Notes: generated from the letters alone by a model not told the origin. Positions 1-5,791 are shown, numbered from the stretch's first letter. The stretch: DNA of 8,276 nucleotides from an uncultured Microbacterium sp. (GCA_947647645.1 CANSLE010000092.1:1-8276), one strand, 5' to 3'. Program-made: numbers and translations.

Positions 1-258
1 TCCCCGCCGGCTGCGGCCGTGCCGACGGCGTCAGCGCGGTCCGAGGTGCCGCGGGCCGCCGCGCTGGTCGACCTGACCGGTCGCGAAGGCGAGGTGCTGC
101 GTCTCATCGCCGACGCCCGCAGCAACGCCGAGATCGCCGCCGCGCTGTTCATCGGCGAGGCGACGGTCAAGACGCACGTGTCGAACGTGCTGCAGAAGCT
201 GGGCGCGAGAGACCGCGTGGCCGCGGTGGTCTACGCGCATCGTCACGGTCTCGTCTGA
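1..258 (+). CDS. LuxR/NarL-family response regulator, C-terminal part (5' end outside window)
   Basis: The reading frame is open from base 1 and ends at TGA 256-258. The GTG at 19 is inside the frame and need not be the start, because the frame continues upstream of the window. The last ~60 residues form a complete LuxR/GerE helix-turn-helix: LTGREGEVLRLIA, then NAEIAAALFIGEATVKTHVSNVLQKLGARDR and a closing helix ending HGLV. The recognition-helix core TVKTHVSNVLQKL is the family hallmark. The Ala/Pro-rich stretch before it looks like the linker joining an N-terminal receiver domain. It would bind DNA as a dimer after phosphorylation by a partner histidine kinase; neither receiver nor kinase is visible, so a different N-terminal domain is possible. 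It converges with the GT87-like gene with 16 bases between them. Confidence 0.9.
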   Translation, partial: SPPAAAVPTASARSEVPRAAALVDLTGREGEVLRLIADARSNAEIAAALFIGEATVKTHVSNVLQKLGARDRVAAVVYAHRHGLV

Positions 259-278
259 CCGACGGCAGGGTCCGTCAG
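255..278. terminator. Hairpin spanning two facing stop codons, probable bidirectional terminator
   Basis: CTGACCGAC (255-263) pairs with GTCCGTCAG (270-278): 8 of 9 pairs match, with one C-C mismatch at 260/273 and a 6-base loop. The TGA of the regulator (256-258) and the TGA of the opposing gene (275-277, reverse strand) lie in opposite arms. No T-run follows on either strand, so termination is inferred from structure and position. Confidence 0.5.
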
Positions 279-1645
279 CCGCGGACGGCGACGGGGATCG
301 AGCCGGTCGTGGCCGTGGTGGCGGCCCGCGACAGACGCTCGCGCAGCGACACGAGGGTGGCGTCGGGACGCCACAGCGCCACAAGGCTCCAGCCGAACAG
401 GCCGATCAGCAGCACGTTGCGCGCCAGCAGCACGCCCGCAGCGAACGGATGCGCGTCGATCAACGGGAGGTAGAGCACGGGGAAGACGAGCGTCGTCAGG
501 AAGCACGTGACGGCGAGCCAGACGGCGACCGAGGTCCAGGCCTTCCGGTCGATGAGCAGTCCGGCCGCGACGATGGGCGCCAGCCACAGCATGTACTGCG
601 GCGAGCCGACCTTGTTGAAGACGATGAGCGCGGATGTCAGCGCGAACGCCCCGCGCAGGATGAGGTGCTGTTCGCCGATGAGCGAGAGCGCGCCTTCCTG
701 CAGAGCCCGGCGACGGGCCCGCAACAGGAGGAGGAGGATCACGACGAACGCGACCGGCATGGCGTACCCGACGAGCACGCCCGCGGCGGCGGCGCCGGGG
801 CCGGCGACCTCACGCGTGGCGAGCACGTAGTTCTGGTGGATCTGCGCGCCCGGCAGGCCGAGGACCGTGGCCCACACCCACGGCGTGGCCACGGGTGCCT
901 CCAGCTGCAGCGCGCGATCCCCCTGGATCGTGGCGAAGCTGAAGAGGTTGGAGCCGCCCCCGAAAGCGACGACGATCCCGGCGATGGCGGCGCTCAGCGC
1001 GAGGCCGCCGGCGATGATCCGCACCCGCAGCGACGAGACCGCGACGGCGGCGGCGGCGAGGGCGGCCGGGGCCACCTTGATCCACGTCGCGGCGGCGATG
1101 AGCACACCCGCGACGAACGGACGGCGCACGAGCCAGACGAGACCGGCGATCGCCAGCGGAGCCGCGAAGCCCTCGAGACGCAGCATCGAGACGGGCGCGA
1201 GCAGCACCTGGATCGCCAGCCAGTACCAGGCCGCGACGTAGCCCTTGCGGTTGCGCAGGTTGTCGGTGAGCGCCAGGACGGCGAAGAAGTTGGCGCCGAC
1301 CATCATGAGCAGCCAGACGAGCTGATAGTTCCACGGGCCGGCGGCGACGGCCGCCATGATCGGCGCGAGCGCGCCGGCCGGGTACACCCAGGGCATGTCG
1401 ATCACCGGCCAGTGACCGTGCGCCGCCTGCTCCGCCCACAGGCGGTACAGCGGCAGGTCGCCCTCGGTGCCGCCGAAGATCATGACCTTGAGCAGGGCGA
1501 GGAAGAACAGGGCGTGCACGACGGCGAAGCCGATCAGCAGGCCGCGGCGCGTGAACGCGAAGTGCAGGGCACGCGGCCACCACTCGCGGGCACGGTCGGA
1601 CACACGGGCGCCGAGGGCGCGGGTCACCTCAGGAGCGCTCGTCAC
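275..1645 (-). CDS. GT87-like (DUF2029) polytopic membrane glycosyltransferase
   Basis: The protein is 456 residues from GTG 1645. It is very hydrophobic, with about ten or more predicted membrane segments starting near residue 34. Features matching the GT87 family (polyprenol-phosphate-mannose-dependent mannosyltransferases, e.g. mycobacterial PimE) are an acidic residue in the first external loop (D63 in EGDLPLYRLW), a tyrosine-proline site (Y88 P89), W189-I-K190..P193, the R244..Q247.E249 loop, and N344-K..S348-P-Q-Y351 before a late membrane helix. The family transfers a sugar from a lipid-phosphate donor on the outer face of the membrane; the acceptor here is unknown. The frame stays open to an ATG at 1714, but residues from there are Ser/Pro-rich and unlike the protein. 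The GTG at 1645 sits 7 bases after a TAAAAT box, so I prefer it. No glycan-pathway neighbours are visible. Confidence 0.82.
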   Translation of the reverse strand: MTSAPEVTRALGARVSDRAREWWPRALHFAFTRRGLLIGFAVVHALFFLALLKVMIFGGTEGDLPLYRLWAEQAAHGHWPVIDMPWVYPAGALAPIMAAVAAGPWNYQLVWLLMMVGANFFAVLALTDNLRNRKGYVAAWYWLAIQVLLAPVSMLRLEGFAAPLAIAGLVWLVRRPFVAGVLIAAATWIKVAPAALAAAAVAVSSLRVRIIAGGLALSAAIAGIVVAFGGGSNLFSFATIQGDRALQLEAPVATPWVWATVLGLPGAQIHQNYVLATREVAGPGAAAAGVLVGYAMPVAFVVILLLLLRARRRALQEGALSLIGEQHLILRGAFALTSALIVFNKVGSPQYMLWLAPIVAAGLLIDRKAWTSVAVWLAVTCFLTTLVFPVLYLPLIDAHPFAAGVLLARNVLLIGLFGWSLVALWRPDATLVSLRERLSRAATTATTGSIPVAVRG

Positions 1646-1652
1646 TCGACAG

Positions 1653-1658
1653 ATTTTA
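1653..1658 (-). promoter_or_regulatory. Candidate -10 box (TAAAAT) of a leaderless promoter for the GT87-like gene
   Basis: Read on the minus strand, TAAAAT is followed by the 7 bases CTGTCGA and then GTG (1645-1643). A transcript starting at that GTG would have no 5' leader, and no convincing Shine-Dalgarno sequence precedes it. TAAAAT fits the actinobacterial TANNNT pattern and is AT-rich in a GC-rich setting. I see no good -35 hexamer at 17-18 bases. Confidence 0.45.
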
Positions 1659-1744
1659 GGAGAAGTCACCTGAGGGAATGGTGGACGCGATGTTACCCGT
1701 TCCTGGGAATCCACCGAATGCGCGGCGGCCCCCGCCGTGACAAT

Positions 1745-1760
1745 TCCCCCGCACGGGGGA
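1745..1760. repeat. Palindrome TCCCCCG-CA-CGGGGGA, possible operator
   Basis: The arms are perfect 7-mers flanking two bases. It lies about 76-91 bases upstream of the candidate -10 of the ABC operon. A related but imperfect arrangement, TTCCC then GGGGGA 7 bases later, occurs at 1796-1813. Their position suggests a site for a dimeric regulator of the exporter operon; which protein binds is unknown. Confidence 0.35.
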
Positions 1761-1835
1761 TGCCGCGGCCGGAAGGGTCCGCTCCGATCGCCCGATTCCC
1801 GCCCTCAGGGGGAGGTCCGCGGCATCCGTCCTGCC

Positions 1836-1841
1836 TAGCGT
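1836..1841 (+). promoter_or_regulatory. Possible -10 box (TAGCGT) for the ABC exporter operon
   Basis: TAGCGT matches the TANNNT actinobacterial -10 pattern and lies 61 bases before the ATPase start, giving a leader of about 55 bases that carries the Shine-Dalgarno sequence. The -35 zone (about 1812-1818) shows GAGGTCC rather than TTGACA, consistent with an activator-dependent or weak promoter. Low certainty. Confidence 0.3.
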
Positions 1842-1890
1842 GGAATCGACGGCAGCGTCCGGGATCCGATCGCGTCCCGAGCCGCCGCGT

Positions 1891-1899
1891 GAGGAGGAG
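1891..1899 (+). promoter_or_regulatory. Strong ribosome binding site (GAGGAGGAG) fixing the ATPase start
   Basis: GAGGAGGAG ends 3 bases before ATG 1903, with its GGAGG core 6-8 bases away. The frame is open further upstream to an ATG at 1840, but that would translate through this site and add residues not typical of the family. Confidence 0.8.
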
Positions 1900-1902
1900 A
1901 AC

Positions 1903-2787
1903 ATGCTCGAACTGACCGGCATCACCAAGAGCTATGGCAGGAAGCGGGTGCTCGACGATGTGAGCTTCGGCGTCGCATCCGGCCGTCTGACCGGGTTCGT
2001 CGGTGGCAACGGCGCCGGCAAGACCACCACGATGCGCATCATCCTCGGGGTGCTCGCTCGCGACGACGGCGACGTGACCCTGAACGGCGCGCCCGTGACG
2101 GCCGCCGATCGGCGGCTGTTCGGCTACATGCCCGAAGAGCGCGGGCTCTACCCGAAGATGCGGGTGCTCGAGCACATCGTGTATCTCGCGCGCCTCCACG
2201 GCTTCGACAAAGCCGAGGCGACGACGCGCGCCGAGGCGCTGCTGGTCGAGCTGGGTCTCGGCGAGCGCCTGGGCGACAACATCGAGACGCTCTCTCTCGG
2301 CAACCAGCAGCGTGCCCAGATCGCGGCCGCACTCGTGCACGACCCCGAGGTGCTCATCCTCGACGAGCCGTTCTCGGGTCTCGACCCGCTCGCGGTCGAC
2401 GTCGTCGCCAGTGTGCTGCAGGCACGGGCGGCGCAGGGCGTCGCGGTGCTGTTCTCGTCGCATCAGCTCGACGTGGTCGAACGCCTCTGCGACGATCTGG
2501 TCATCATCGCGGGTGGCACGATCCGCGCCGCGGGCACGCGCGACGCCCTGCGCGCGGAGCACGCGCAGCATCGCTACGAACTGATCTCGGGCGGCGACCT
2601 CGGTTGGCTGCGCGACGAGGCCGGTGCGACCGTGCTCTCGTTCGACGGCGGCTACGCCCTCTTCGACGTGGACGACGAGGCCACCGCGCAGCGGGTGCTG
2701 CAACGGGCGGTCACCGCCGGCGACGTGGTCAGCTTCGCGCCCCAGCAGCCCTCTCTCGCCCAGATCTTCAAGGAGGTCATCCAGTGA
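1903..2787 (+). CDS. ABC transporter ATP-binding protein, ABC-2 exporter type (NatA-like)
   Basis: This 294-residue cytoplasmic ATPase would power the permease encoded directly downstream. Visible motifs in order are Walker A GGNGAGKT (34-41); a Q-loop region reading GYMPEERGLYPKM (74-86), with Glu where many ABC proteins have Gln; signature LSLGNQQ (130-136); Walker B VLILDEP (150-156) with D-loop SGLD (158-161); and switch histidine H187 in LFSSHQ. Residues from about 210 form the C-terminal accessory domain (DUF4162-type) common in this group. PEERGLYPKM plus LSxGNQQ is typical of the NatA/YhaQ clade of ABC-2 ATPases, some of which export sodium; others act on antibiotics or lipids, so the substrate is not settled. 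Its stop overlaps the permease start by 4 bases, indicating translational coupling. Confidence 0.93.
   Translation: MLELTGITKSYGRKRVLDDVSFGVASGRLTGFVGGNGAGKTTTMRIILGVLARDDGDVTLNGAPVTAADRRLFGYMPEERGLYPKMRVLEHIVYLARLHGFDKAEATTRAEALLVELGLGERLGDNIETLSLGNQQRAQIAAALVHDPEVLILDEPFSGLDPLAVDVVASVLQARAAQGVAVLFSSHQLDVVERLCDDLVIIAGGTIRAAGTRDALRAEHAQHRYELISGGDLGWLRDEAGATVLSFDGGYALFDVDDEATAQRVLQRAVTAGDVVSFAPQQPSLAQIFKEVIQ
2770..2776 (+). promoter_or_regulatory. Ribosome binding site (AAGGAGG) of the permease inside the ATPase gene
   Basis: A near-perfect anti-16S complement, AAGGAGG, sits 7 bases before GTG 2784. It decides the permease start in the GTGA overlap and rules out upstream in-frame starts such as 2604, which lie deep in the ATPase coding region. 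Confidence 0.85.
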
Positions 2788-3872
2788 ACGCCAGCGCCCC
2801 GTCCTTCACCCAGAGCACCTGGCTCGTCGCCGAGCGCGAGGTCGGCGCGAAGCTCCGCAGCAAGGCGTACCTCATCTCCACCGGCCTCCTCTTCGTGCTC
2901 GCCCTCGTGGGCGTGCTCTGGGGAGGCTTCTCGACGCAGTCCGACAACAGGACCGCGGTCGCCGTGACCTCCGAGACCGCCGTCGCGGTCGCGGGCAATC
3001 CCGCTCTGAAGGCGACGGAGGTCGCCGACGCCGCCGCCGCGCGCGCCCTCGTGCAGGACGGCACCGTCGCGGCGGCGCTCCTCCCCGGCGGCGGGGCACC
3101 GTTCGGGTACACCGTGCTGGCCAAGGACAGCGCGCCCAACGCTCTGCTGCAGACGCTGAGTCTGACGCCGCAGGTGGAGCTGCTGGATCCCTCGGGCACC
3201 AACCCGGCCCTGCGCTACCTCGTCGCACTGGGGTTCGGCATCATCTTCTTCATGGCCGCGCTCACGTTCGGCTCGACGATCGCCCAGTCGGTGGTGGAAG
3301 AGAAGCAGACGCGGGTGGTCGAGCTGCTGATCTCGGCCGTGCCCGTGCGCGCGCTGCTGGCCGGCAAGGTGATCGGCAACACGATCCTCGCGATGGGGCA
3401 GATCATCGGGCTCGCCGCGATCGCGATCGTCGGACTGACGGTGACCGGTCAGAGCGAGCTGCTCGGCGGCCTCGGCGCTCCGATCGCCTGGTTCGCCGTC
3501 TTCTTCCTGTTCGGGTTCATCCTGCTGGCGGCGCTGTTCGCCGCCGCGGCGGCGATGGTCTCGCGGATGGAGGACATCGGTTCGACGACCACGCCGCTGA
3601 CCATGCTCGTCATGGCGCCGTACGTCCTCGTCATCTTCTTCAACGACAACCCGTTGGTGATGACGATCATGTCGTACGTGCCGTTCTCGGCCCCCGTCGG
3701 CATGCCGGTGCGCATCTTCCTCGGCGACGCGCAGTGGTGGGAGCCGGTGCTGTCGCTCGTGATCATGCTCGTCACGTGCGCCGCCGCCATCTGGGTCGGC
3801 GCGAAGATCTACCAGAACTCGCTGCTGCGGATGGGTGCGCGCGTGAAGCTCTCGGAGGCCCTCGCCGGCTGA
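2784..3872 (+). CDS. ABC-2 type transporter permease (NatB/YhaP-like)
   Basis: The gene encodes 362 residues from GTG 2784. An N-terminal cytoplasmic stretch (EREVGAKLRSKAYL) leads into one membrane helix (about 30-48), then a ~95-residue external domain (about 50-143), then a cluster of about five more helices from about 144 to 341 and a short basic cytoplasmic tail. The motif VEEKQTRVVELLIS (171-184), just after the second helix, is a hallmark of the ABC2_membrane_3 family that includes Bacillus NatB and YhaP. With the ATPase it would form a dimeric exporter in the cytoplasmic membrane. NatAB-type sodium extrusion is one possibility by clade; the sequence does not prove the substrate. The stop lies 7 bases from the stop of the opposing antiporter gene. 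Confidence 0.92.
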   Translation: MNASAPSFTQSTWLVAEREVGAKLRSKAYLISTGLLFVLALVGVLWGGFSTQSDNRTAVAVTSETAVAVAGNPALKATEVADAAAARALVQDGTVAAALLPGGGAPFGYTVLAKDSAPNALLQTLSLTPQVELLDPSGTNPALRYLVALGFGIIFFMAALTFGSTIAQSVVEEKQTRVVELLISAVPVRALLAGKVIGNTILAMGQIIGLAAIAIVGLTVTGQSELLGGLGAPIAWFAVFFLFGFILLAALFAAAAAMVSRMEDIGSTTTPLTMLVMAPYVLVIFFNDNPLVMTIMSYVPFSAPVGMPVRIFLGDAQWWEPVLSLVIMLVTCAAAIWVGAKIYQNSLLRMGARVKLSEALAG

Positions 3873-3879
3873 GCGACGG

Positions 3880-5193
3880 TCAGTGGTCGGCGGATGCCGG
3901 TGCGGGCGCGGGCGGCGCGAGCACCGGCATCCGGCGGTTCACGACCTGCGGGACCACGACGCCGTGCAGCAGGATGCTGCCGACGACGGTGAAGACCATG
4001 ACCGCGAGAACGTCGTACGCCGCCGCGTCGGGGAGCTTGTTGAAGGCGAGCAGGCCGAACACGATCGTCGCGGTGCCCCGCGGGCCGATGAACCCGACGA
4101 GGGTGCGGGAGCCCCACGACAGCGACGATCCGAGCAACGACAGATACACCGGCACGACGCGGAAGACCGTCAGCGCCAGCGCGACGACGACCAGCAGGCG
4201 CCAGTCGAACCCGTCGAGCACGACGACCGTGGTCATCGCGCCGAGCACGAACCAGACGATGTTGGCCGCGAGAGCGCCTGCCTCCTCGACGAGCAGCACC
4301 TCCTGGTGCGGGATGGTCCGCTCCTCGGTGCGGCGCGTGCGCAACAGACGGTAGACGATGCCCGCCACGAACGCGGCGACGAACCCGTTGGCCCCGACGG
4401 CGCTGAGGGTGGCGACACCGAAGGTGATGAGCGGCACGAGCAGCATGACGTAGCGGATGCCGGGGGCATCGGCCCACCCGCGACGCGACGCCCAGCGGAC
4501 ACAGAAGCCGAAGACGCCGCCGATGACCGCACCGACGACGATGGCGAACACCGTGGCGGGCACTGCTCCGAAGAAGGCCTCGAAGAACTCGCCGAGACGC
4601 TGCTCGAGCTGTGCCTCGTTCTCGGCGGACAGGTTGTCGGCTTTCACCGCGGCGATGATCGTCGGCCAGGCGATCGCCGCGGCGAGCGCCATGCCGAAGA
4701 TCGGCGAGATGAGCCCGTCGTTGTAGCCGCTCTCGACATTGAGGATCTGGCGGACGCGCGCCGGGATGCGTGGCGAGCGCAGGAGCGTCGCCGCGGGCGC
4801 GAAGTCGGTGGGCATGATGACGCAGGCGATGACGATCAGCACGAAGATGTTGAGCTGCGGCAGCAGGAAGACGCCCGCCACGACGACGGCGAGCAGCGAC
4901 AGCGGCAGCGCGATGAGCACGAGACGGCCGATCGTGCGACCCTCGCCGCCGAAGACCCCGCCGCTCACCTCGCACGCGTCCACGAACAGGAGCACCGCGA
5001 GGATCAACTCGACGACGTGCTCGGCGGAGTCGCTGCCCACGGCCTGGGCGAAGCCCGTCACATCGATGAGCACGAGCGCGGCGCCGGCGAGCGCCAGGAC
5101 AGCGGGCCCGGCGACGCCGGTGCGCTCGAATCGATGGGCGATGACCGACCAGAGCCCGATCACGACGAAGCCCAACAGGAAGATCAGCGGCAC
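3880..5193 (-). CDS. CPA1-family cation:proton antiporter
   Basis: The protein is 437 residues, essentially all membrane helices (about 12), with a short Ala/Pro-rich C-terminus and no regulatory tail. The antiporter core shows MPTDFAPA (127-134, D130) in the discontinuous helix region and NVESGYNDG (152-160) with the N158-D159 pair expected at the ion site of electroneutral CPA1 exchangers. GPRGTATIVFG (370-380) matches the conserved late GPRG helix, and an arginine (R345) lies in the preceding helix. It would exchange Na+ (or Li+/K+) for H+ to control internal pH and sodium. TDF replaces the commoner TDP. The start is GTG 5193, supported by GAGGG 6 bases upstream; a competing upstream GTG at 5200 is in another frame. 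It follows the rraA-like gene on the same strand after 85 bases, so co-transcription is plausible. Confidence 0.9.
   Translation of the reverse strand: MPLIFLLGFVVIGLWSVIAHRFERTGVAGPAVLALAGAALVLIDVTGFAQAVGSDSAEHVVELILAVLLFVDACEVSGGVFGGEGRTIGRLVLIALPLSLLAVVVAGVFLLPQLNIFVLIVIACVIMPTDFAPAATLLRSPRIPARVRQILNVESGYNDGLISPIFGMALAAAIAWPTIIAAVKADNLSAENEAQLEQRLGEFFEAFFGAVPATVFAIVVGAVIGGVFGFCVRWASRRGWADAPGIRYVMLLVPLITFGVATLSAVGANGFVAAFVAGIVYRLLRTRRTEERTIPHQEVLLVEEAGALAANIVWFVLGAMTTVVVLDGFDWRLLVVVALALTVFRVVPVYLSLLGSSLSWGSRTLVGFIGPRGTATIVFGLLAFNKLPDAAAYDVLAVMVFTVVGSILLHGVVVPQVVNRRMPVLAPPAPAPASADH
3891..3933. terminator. 13-bp perfect inverted repeat, probable terminator of the ABC operon inside the antiporter 3' end
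   Basis: CGGATGCCGGTGC (3891-3903) and GCACCGGCATCCG (3921-3933) are perfect complements separated by 17 bases. The left arm begins 18 bases after the permease stop, so the ABC mRNA would fold it right after its last gene. On the other strand it lies within the antiporter's final codons, in the Pro/Ala-rich tail. There is no T-run, as is common in GC-rich actinobacteria. Each arm contains the GGATGCCG word. Confidence 0.55.
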
Positions 5194-5199
5194 CGTTCA

Positions 5200-5204
5200 C
5201 CCTC
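5200..5204 (-). promoter_or_regulatory. Ribosome binding site (GAGGG) of the antiporter gene
   Basis: Read on the minus strand, AGAGGG is followed by TGAACG and the GTG start at 5193. The spacing supports this GTG. A 7-bp stem (5209-5227) lies just upstream and could affect access to the site. Confidence 0.6.
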
Positions 5205-5208
5205 TCGT

Positions 5209-5246
5209 CACCCGCGTCAGGCGGGTGGATCCGCCCCGCATCGGGG
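5209..5246. repeat. Two small hairpins between the rraA-like gene and the antiporter
   Basis: CACCCGC (5209-5215) pairs with GCGGGTG (5221-5227) around a 5-base loop, and CCCCG (5234-5238) pairs with CGGGG (5242-5246) around CAT. Both lie in the 85-base gap after the rraA-like stop and before the antiporter ribosome binding site. They could weaken read-through between the two genes or structure the antiporter leader. No T-run is present. Confidence 0.35.
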
Positions 5247-5278
5247 ATCAGTCTGCCAGTCGCGACGGGCTGCGGGTG

Positions 5279-5746
5279 TCAGCGCTCGACGAGGACCCCG
5301 TCGGCATCCGCCCACACGTGTGCACCGGGACGGAAGACGACCCCCGCGATCTCCACGGGGACATCGAGCTCGCCGGCGCCGGTCTTCGCGCTCTTGCGCG
5401 GATTGGAGCCCAACGCCTTGACACCGAGGTCGAGCGCACCGATCGCGGCGCGGTCGCGGATCGCGCCGTGCACGATGAGACCCGCCCAGCCCTGGGCGAG
5501 CCCGGATGCCGCGATGAGATCGCCCACGAGGGCCGACTCCAGCGAGCCGCCGCCGTCGATGACGAGCACGGCGCCATGGCCGGGCGTCGCGAGGGTCGCC
5601 TTGACGAGCGCGTTGTCGCGGTGGCAGCGGATCGTGCGCACGGGGCCGTCGAACGCGACCCGACCCCCGATGTCCTGCAGCTGCAGGGCGAGGGCGTCGA
5701 GGGCGTCGCCCCGCTCGTCGTACAGGTCGGCCGTCGCGATGCTCAT
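5279..5746 (-). CDS. rraA: RraA-family protein (RNase E regulator homologue / HMG aldolase-like)
   Basis: The 155-residue protein matches the RraA fold over its whole length: ATADLYDERGD at the N-terminus, GGRVAFDGPVRTIRCHRDN (28-46), VLVIDGGGSLESALVGD (60-76), GLIVHGAIRD (89-98), LDLGVKALGSNPRKS (105-119) and a final ADADGVLV. E. coli RraA inhibits RNase E; other members are 4-hydroxy-4-methyl-2-oxoglutarate aldolases and oxaloacetate decarboxylases. The metal-linked D-X20-R-D pattern of the enzymatic members is present (D76, R97, D98), and GVKALGSNPRKS resembles the aldolase-annotated subgroup, so I favour an aldolase/decarboxylase over an RNase inhibitor. No aromatic catabolism genes are nearby. 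ATG 5746 has no Shine-Dalgarno sequence but sits 6 bases after a TAGCGT box. The antiporter gene follows on the same strand. Confidence 0.9.
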   Translation of the reverse strand: MSIATADLYDERGDALDALALQLQDIGGRVAFDGPVRTIRCHRDNALVKATLATPGHGAVLVIDGGGSLESALVGDLIAASGLAQGWAGLIVHGAIRDRAAIGALDLGVKALGSNPRKSAKTGAGELDVPVEIAGVVFRPGAHVWADADGVLVER

Positions 5747-5752
5747 ACCGCG

Positions 5753-5758
5753 ACGCTA
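5753..5758 (-). promoter_or_regulatory. Candidate -10 box (TAGCGT) of a leaderless promoter for the rraA-like gene
   Basis: On the minus strand the order is TAGCGT, then CGCGGT (6 bases), then ATG 5746. Transcription would start at about the A of the ATG, and no ribosome binding site precedes it. No -35 hexamer is recognisable; that zone is occupied by the arms of the 5766-5791 hairpin. Confidence 0.45.
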
Positions 5759-5765
5759 ACGCGCT

Positions 5766-5791
5766 GCGGATGCCGCGGCCCCGGCATCCGC
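5766..5791. terminator. 10-bp perfect inverted repeat downstream of the tetR-type gene
   Basis: GCGGATGCCG (5766-5775) and CGGCATCCGC (5782-5791) form a perfect stem with the 6-base loop CGGCCC. It lies about 60 bases after the TetR stop (minus strand) and 20 bases before the rraA-like start, so it fits a terminator for the regulator transcript. Because it also overlaps the promoter zone of the rraA-like gene, an operator role is possible. There is no T-run. Confidence 0.5.

Larger units (their letters stand above)
1646..1902. other. Divergent intergenic region with clustered palindromes
   Basis: This stretch separates the starts of the GT87-like gene (-) and the ABC ATPase gene (+). It holds the -10 candidate at 1653-1658, TTCC-TG-GGAA (1700-1709), a 6-bp stem CGGCGG/CCGCCG with a 3-base loop (1723-1737), a 7-bp-arm palindrome (1745-1760), CCCT-C-AGGG (1802-1810), two GGATGCCG copies (1758-1765 forward, 1820-1827 reverse), a possible -10 (1836-1841) and the ATPase ribosome binding site. 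I see no convincing gene in it; the frames crossing it are extensions or shadows of neighbours. Confidence 0.6.

Noticed and set aside
1840..1902. Upstream ATG at 1840 as the ATPase start
   Set aside because: It would translate through a strong, correctly spaced ribosome binding site and adds a Glu/Pro/Arg-rich extension not typical of these ATPases.
449..1915. Long plus-strand open frame (488 codons) opposite the GT87-like gene
   Set aside because: The product is a run of Arg/Asp/Glu/His/Gly with no hydrophobic core or motif, exactly antisense to a well-supported membrane protein. It is a high-GC shadow frame.
1693..2703. Minus-strand frame of 336 codons opposite the ABC ATPase
   Set aside because: It is antisense to Walker A, signature and Walker B codons; composition is that of a shadow frame.
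2624..4354. Plus-strand frame of 576 codons overlapping the ABC permease
   Set aside because: Arg/Pro/Ser-rich, crosses the permease stop and the antiporter end, and lacks any family feature.
3883..5421. Long plus-strand open frame (512 codons) opposite the antiporter and rraA-like genes
   Set aside because: Highly charged, low-complexity translation with no domain, antisense to two genes with clear motifs.
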